Shown here: positions 6,893-10,029 of the stretch, piece by piece
How positions within the stretch are numbered: the stretch's first letter is position 1
How the letters are laid out: each line of letters starts with the position of its first letter
Source: Actinomycetota bacterium
Lineage (GTDB): Bacteria; Actinomycetota; Acidimicrobiia; Acidimicrobiales; BP-101
Reading direction: 5' to 3'
DNA: 10,029 nt
Assembly: GCA_030838265.1 (NCBI GenBank)
Contig: JAUTXA010000166.1
Location: 1-10,029 of the forward strand
Translations under genes and position numbers: made by a program
The notes under the pieces: model-generated
Database searches by the model: none
What the model was told of the DNA's origin: nothing
What the model saw: the letters and a program-made list of their open reading frames with translations, nothing else

Positions 6893-7673
6893 CCATCCCC
6901 GCGGGTGGGGCCATGCCCTCGGCGCCCTTGGCCCGAGGCCCGGGGACACGACCGAACCGGTAGGCCGTCGGCTCCCGTCCGGCCTGCACCACAAAGGCCT
7001 GCCCCGTCTCGCTGCCGGTCATGGCCTGGAAGACGGCGTCGGCGATGTCCTCGGGTCGGATGAGGGGAAAGCCGGCGTCCTTGAGGAACGCCTTGGCCTC
7101 GTCGCCCACCAATGGAGTGTCGACGATGCCGGGGCACACCGCGTTGCACGTGATGCCCTTCTCGGCCAGCTGCGGGGCCGAGGCTCGGATGAAGCCGACA
7201 ACCGCGTGCTTGGTGAGCGTGTAGACGGGATCAGGGGCGAAGTCGATCAGGCCGGCGATCGAGGCCGTCGCCACCACCGCGCCGCCGCCGGCGGCGGCGA
7301 TGGCCGGCACCACGGCCCGCAAGCCGTAGAAGACGCCATCGACATTGGCGCCCACGATGCGGCGGTACTGCTCGTCGGTCACCTGGGAGACGTCGTTCTC
7401 GCCCGTCGTCACCCCGGCGTTGAGGTAGGCCAGGTCGAGGCGGCCTTCGGTGGCCGTCACCGACGCCACTACTCGGGCCCAATCCTCGGGCGACCCGACG
7501 TCGGCCTGCTCGAACCGCCCGCCGACGTCCGCCGCGGCCTTGGCGCCGCCATCGGCGTCGCGGTCCACCACCACCACCGAGGCGCCCTCGTCGGCCAGGC
7601 GCCGGGCCGTGGCCAGCCCGATCCCCGAAGCCGCGCCCGTCACCAGTGCCACCTTGCCTTCGAGCTCTCCCAT
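6870..7673 (-). CDS. Classical short-chain dehydrogenase/reductase
   Basis: The product is 267 residues from ATG 7673, which is placed immediately before the canonical SDR N-terminus (LEGKVALVTGAASGIG). Motifs in order are the dinucleotide-binding TGAASGIG (12-19), Asp37 at the end of the second strand (favouring NAD(H) over NADP(H)), NAG (85-87), the catalytic Ser138, Tyr151 and Lys155 (YTLTK), and PG (181-182). All catalytic residues are present, so it should be an active alcohol or keto oxidoreductase; the substrate cannot be told. The C-terminus adds about 30 Gly/Pro/Ala-rich residues (ending AGMAGPSQLD) beyond the usual core, probably a flexible tail. It is divergent from the quinone-oxidoreductase-type gene across 19 bp, hinting at shared control. 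No Shine-Dalgarno is seen. Confidence 0.92.
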   Translation of the reverse strand: MGELEGKVALVTGAASGIGLATARRLADEGASVVVVDRDADGGAKAAADVGGRFEQADVGSPEDWARVVASVTATEGRLDLAYLNAGVTTGENDVSQVTDEQYRRIVGANVDGVFYGLRAVVPAIAAAGGGAVVATASIAGLIDFAPDPVYTLTKHAVVGFIRASAPQLAEKGITCNAVCPGIVDTPLVGDEAKAFLKDAGFPLIRPEDIADAVFQAMTGSETGQAFVVQAGREPTAYRFGRVPGPRAKGAEGMAPPAGMAGPSQLD

Positions 7674-7678
7674 CGGCG

Positions 7679-7684
7679 TAGGTT
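7679..7684 (+). promoter_or_regulatory. Candidate -10 box (TAGGTT) for the quinone-oxidoreductase-type gene
   Basis: TAGGTT fits TANNNT and lies 8 nt upstream of the ATG at 7693, inside the 19-bp divergent gap. This agrees with a leaderless start. The -35 region would fall inside the 5' end of the SDR gene. Confidence 0.45.
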
Positions 7685-7692
7685 CGCGCGCC

Positions 7693-8646
7693 ATGCGCGC
7701 CGCCACCATTTCCGACGGCCAGATCGTCGTCGCCGATCGACCGGACCCCGAGCCGGGCCAGGGCGAGATCCTCGTCCGGGTCCGGGCCGCCGGCCTCAAC
7801 GCCGCCGACCTGTTGCAGCGTCAGGGCTTCTACCCGGCGCCGCCGGGGTCGCCGCCTGACATCCCGGGGATGGAGCTGGCCGGTGAGGTGGTCGCACGAG
7901 GTCCGAACGCGACGCGCTTCGCCGACGGTGACCGGGTCATGGCCATCGTCGGTGGTGGCGCCCAAGCCGAGCTGGCCGTCGTCCACGAGCGGGTCGCCAT
8001 GCCCGTCCCCGGCAACCTGTCATGGGACGAGGCGGGGGGCTTCCCCGAGGCCTTCACCACGGCCCACGACGCCTTGTTCACCCAGTGCGGGCTGAAGATG
8101 GGAGAGCGGGCCCTCATCCATGGCGCGGCCGGAGGGGTAGGTGTGGCCGGGGTGCAGCTGGCGGCCGCGGCCGGGGCCTCGGTGACGGCGACGGTCCGCA
8201 ACCCCGACCTGCGCGCCGCGGTCGAGGCGCTCGGATCAGCCATCGGCCCGTGCCAGGTCGCAGCCTCCGACGGATGGGAGACCCTCGGGCCCTTCGACGT
8301 GGTCCTCGAGCTCATCGGGGCGCCCAACATGGCGGGCAACCTGGCCAGCCTGGCTCTCGGCGGCCGCATCGCCGTCATCGGTGTGGGCGGCGGCGGGCAG
8401 GCCGACATCAACCTGCTCGCCCTCATGCAGGCGCGGGGACGGATCCACGGCTCGACCCTGCGGGCCCGTCCCCTCGAGGACAAGGCGGCGGCGGCCCGGG
8501 CGGTCGAGCGCCACGTGCTGCCCCGGGTCGAGGCGGGCGCCATCAAGGTCCCGCTCGCCGCCACCTTCGCCCTGGCCGATGCGGCCCAGGCCTACGAGCG
8601 CTTCGCCCGAGGGGGCAAGCTGGGAAAGATCGTCATCACCTGCTGA
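7693..8646 (+). CDS. NAD(P)H:quinone oxidoreductase-type MDR dehydrogenase (PIG3-like)
   Basis: The product is 317 residues from ATG 7693. The frame is open further upstream, but that portion lies antisense within the SDR gene, and the sequence from MRAATI is the normal family beginning. The N-terminal GroES-like domain includes VRVRAAGLNAADLLQRQG (28-45) and PGMELAGEV (58-66). The signature stretch GFPEAFTTAHDALF (116-129) resembles the TP53I3/PIG3 quinone reductase branch. The Rossmann domain has GAAGGVGVAGVQLA (144-157). The catalytic and structural zinc ligands of alcohol dehydrogenases are absent, so it is a zinc-independent MDR reductase, likely using NADPH on quinones or enones. It ends in a C-terminal GKLGKIVI stretch typical of the family. 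It diverges from the SDR gene and converges with the BldC-like gene. Confidence 0.92.
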   Translation: MRAATISDGQIVVADRPDPEPGQGEILVRVRAAGLNAADLLQRQGFYPAPPGSPPDIPGMELAGEVVARGPNATRFADGDRVMAIVGGGAQAELAVVHERVAMPVPGNLSWDEAGGFPEAFTTAHDALFTQCGLKMGERALIHGAAGGVGVAGVQLAAAAGASVTATVRNPDLRAAVEALGSAIGPCQVAASDGWETLGPFDVVLELIGAPNMAGNLASLALGGRIAVIGVGGGGQADINLLALMQARGRIHGSTLRARPLEDKAAAARAVERHVLPRVEAGAIKVPLAATFALADAAQAYERFARGGKLGKIVITC

Positions 8647-8674
8647 GCCGCCCCTCGTCGGCTCGGCGGGCGGC
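8647..8674. terminator. GC hairpin between convergent QOR-type and BldC-like genes
   Basis: GCCGCCC (8647-8653) pairs with GGGCGGC (8668-8674) across a 14-nt loop. It fills nearly the whole 29-bp gap between the two convergent stop codons. It could serve both transcripts, but no T-run follows, so the terminator role is inferred from position and stem only. Confidence 0.4.
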
Positions 8675-8675
8675 G

Positions 8676-8879
8676 CTACTCCTGCGGGGTCTCGTACTCG
8701 ACGCGGGAGAGCAGCGACCGGACCTCGGCGGCCCGGAAGCGGCGATGTCCGCCCAGGGTCCGCATGGCCGTGAGCTTGCCGGCCCGGGCCCAGCGGGTGA
8801 CTGTCTTGGGGCTCACGCGGAAGAGTCGGGCCACTTCGGCGGGAGTGAGGAGGGCGTCGTCAGTGTGCTCGTCTGCCAT
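8676..8879 (-). CDS. bldC: BldC-like small MerR-family DNA-binding protein
   Basis: The product is 67 residues and consists almost wholly of one winged helix-turn-helix: LLTPAEVARLFRVSPKTVTRWARAG (10-34), LTAMRTLGGHRRFR (36-49), then AEVRSLL. The TVTRWARAGKL and RTLGGHRRFR blocks are the hallmark of BldC of Streptomyces, a developmental regulator of about 68 residues that binds DNA as head-to-tail oligomers on direct repeats. Length and motif order match, so this is a likely ortholog, though other BldC paralogues exist in actinobacteria. In a non-sporulating host it may serve a different regulon. An AAAAGG Shine-Dalgarno lies 9 nt before ATG 8879 (8889-8894). It is divergent from the helicase-like gene, with 56 bp between starts that are markedly more AT-rich than the surroundings. 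Confidence 0.9.
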   Translation of the reverse strand: MADEHTDDALLTPAEVARLFRVSPKTVTRWARAGKLTAMRTLGGHRRFRAAEVRSLLSRVEYETPQE

Positions 8880-8935
8880 GGTTTCGGACCTTTTGTGATA
8901 GCGGGTAACTACATTCTGACCGATTTGACGGCCTA
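8880..8935. promoter_or_regulatory. AT-richer divergent promoter region between bldC-like and helicase-like genes
   Basis: This 56-bp spacer stands out for A/T runs in an otherwise GC-rich window. It holds the bldC-like Shine-Dalgarno (8889-8894, minus strand) and, on the plus strand, TACATT (8910-8915, fits TANNNT) and TTGACG (8925-8930, -35-like). I cannot say which elements are used. Promoters for both genes, and possibly a BldC autoregulatory site, would have to lie here. Confidence 0.4.
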
Positions 8936-10029
8936 ATGGGGACCGGGGATGGTCAACATGTGCGCAATCCTCGGATGGAGCGTCCCTCGGATCGCCAGGC
9001 CGAGGCGGCTGAGCATAGGGGCAGCGCCCTCCGGATCCGGGGACCAGCCCGCTCCGGGAAGACCTCGAGCCTGCGGATCCGGGCGGAAGGGCTGGCCTCA
9101 GACCCGCGCCGCGGGGCCGTGCTGCACCTGGCGACGGCGGCCGCCGCCGGGACCACCTTCTTCGACCTAGCCGCCGGGATCCTCGAGCGCCATGGCCGGC
9201 CCCGGCGCATCCTGACGACGCAGGAGCAGGAGGACGTGGTGGCTGCCCTGCTGGCCTCCGAAGGCCCGGGTCAGTGGCCGACGCTGCACCCGGCCCTGGC
9301 CGAGCCGGAGTTCGCCCCCGAGGTGGCCGGGGCCGTCTGCGCCTACCAGGCCTCGTTCCTCGGCGTCGAGGAGTTGCGCACCCACTCCCACGCCGCGGGC
9401 ACGGGTGCCCTCTGGGAGGAGCTGGCGGCCTTCACCGACCGCTACCTCGACGCCCTGCGGGCTGCGGGGGACTGCGACTGGGCCGGTGCCTTGGTCGAGG
9501 CCAGCCTGCTCTTGCGCCGACCCGACGTCCGCTCGGCCGAGACCGACGGGCTGGTCGCTGTCCTGGTCGACGACTGGGAGACGGGGACCTTCGCCACCAA
9601 CCGCCTCCTCACCCAGCTGGCCGGGCCCGCGGGTGACATCGAGGTGACGGTGGCCGGCAACCCGGCCACGGCGGTCGCCGGCTCGACCGGCGCCAGCCCC
9701 GCCTATCTGGATCGGTTCGTCCGCCGCTTCGCGGGCGCCCGCGCCATCGACCTTGACGCAATCGGCCGGTCCCGTCCCGCCGCCACCGTTGTCGAGGGTG
9801 ACGGCCTCGGGCTCGCTCTGGCCGCGGAGCACGACCGGGACGCGCCGTGGGAGGACATGGTCGTGATCGTGCGCGACCGCGCCGAGCTAGCCCCGGCCGT
9901 CGCCGCCCTGGAGACAGCCGGCATCCCGGCCTTCGCGGAGTCGGCCACGACGCGGTGGGAGGCGAGTGGGCCGAGGACGCCAGAGGCCGTCGGCGTCGTC
10001 ACCCTCGAGGTGACGCCGTCGAGATCGTG
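8936..10029 (+). CDS. UvrD/AdnAB-like SF1 helicase, N-terminal part, degenerate motifs (runs off window)
   Basis: This frame has no stop from ATG 8936 to the right edge, giving 364 codons and counting. Motif I is intact: GPARSGKT at residues 36-43, preceded by a Q-motif-like SDRQAEAAEHRG. The stretch TTFFDLAAGILERHG followed by RRILTTQEQEDVVAALL matches the TFHSFA and LLT-x-x-EQ segments of actinobacterial UvrD/AdnA-AdnB proteins. VLVDDWETG (210-218) aligns with motif II (normally DExQD), and AGNPATAVAG (240-249) with motif III (normally GDPDQ-IY-F); both have lost key residues. PWEDMVVIVRDRAEL (304-318) matches the start of the second motor domain. It may thus be the motor-impaired subunit of a two-subunit helicase-nuclease, whose nuclease domain and partner gene would lie to the right. 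ATG 8975 is an alternative start, still 24 residues before the P-loop. The family is confident; the subunit is inferred. Confidence 0.82.
   Translation, partial: MGTGDGQHVRNPRMERPSDRQAEAAEHRGSALRIRGPARSGKTSSLRIRAEGLASDPRRGAVLHLATAAAAGTTFFDLAAGILERHGRPRRILTTQEQEDVVAALLASEGPGQWPTLHPALAEPEFAPEVAGAVCAYQASFLGVEELRTHSHAAGTGALWEELAAFTDRYLDALRAAGDCDWAGALVEASLLLRRPDVRSAETDGLVAVLVDDWETGTFATNRLLTQLAGPAGDIEVTVAGNPATAVAGSTGASPAYLDRFVRRFAGARAIDLDAIGRSRPAATVVEGDGLGLALAAEHDRDAPWEDMVVIVRDRAELAPAVAALETAGIPAFAESATTRWEASGPRTPEAVGVVTLEVTPSRS

Noticed and set aside
5686..7149. A 487-codon minus-strand open frame opposite the NlpC/P60 gene.
   Set aside because: The plus strand carries a signal peptide, coiled coil and catalytic Cys/His; the antisense translation is low-complexity Gly/Ala/Arg.
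7686..7700. GCGCGC inverted repeat around the start codon of the QOR-type gene.
   Set aside because: Alternating CpG is low-complexity in such GC-rich DNA and each arm is self-complementary; it is not evidence of a designed hairpin.
8894..8909. Possible second CRP site upstream of the bldC-like gene (TGTGA at 8894-8898).
   Set aside because: Only one half-site is present; the partner half reads GTAAC rather than TCACA, so it fails the palindrome test.
9167..9832. A minus-strand open frame of 221 codons at the right end.
   Set aside because: The plus-strand frame through the same bases has a P-loop and several helicase-like blocks and stays open to the edge, so the minus frame is a shadow.

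Overview
The window is very GC-rich, with strong G/C third-position bias and tightly packed genes. It carries a BldC-type regulator, an actinobacterial-style coiled-coil NlpC/P60 hydrolase, an F420/FMN split-barrel protein and promoter hexamers placed for leaderless transcription. Together these point to a chromosomal segment of a high-GC actinobacterium. Acidimicrobiia is my best guess, by inference only. I see no phage, transposon, CRISPR, rRNA or tRNA sequence.

Layout. 1-1785 (+): a secreted LVIVD-repeat beta-propeller protein, cut by the left edge. 3628-1814 (-): three co-directional genes, namely a DUF2269-like membrane protein, an eIF-2B/MtnA-fold protein, and a split-barrel flavin/F420 enzyme that overlaps it by 4 bp. 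3700-4197 (+): a cysteine-free thioredoxin-fold protein, divergent from the membrane protein. 5608-4223 (-): class II fumarase. 5734-6852 (+): an exported NlpC/P60 peptidoglycan hydrolase, divergent from fumC. 7673-6870 (-) and 7693-8646 (+): an SDR oxidoreductase and a quinone-oxidoreductase-type dehydrogenase, divergent across 19 bp. 8879-8676 (-): a BldC-like regulator. 8936 to the right edge (+): the N-terminal part of a UvrD/AdnAB-like helicase with an intact P-loop but eroded motifs II and III. No stretch over 300 bases lacks a gene; the largest gap is the 125-bp fumC/NlpC intergenic region.

The strongest regulatory signals are two. One is a perfect CRP-type palindrome (TGTGA-N6-TCACA inside 7-bp arms) between fumC and the NlpC/P60 gene. 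The other is a recurrent TANNNT hexamer lying exactly 7-8 nt upstream of four start codons, which implies leaderless mRNAs. Genes in the window do not form one pathway; they are housekeeping metabolism, cell wall, regulation and DNA repair. The less ordinary items are the pseudo-helicase-like gene, the eIF-2B-like protein without the family's catalytic residues, and the cysteine-less thioredoxin fold.
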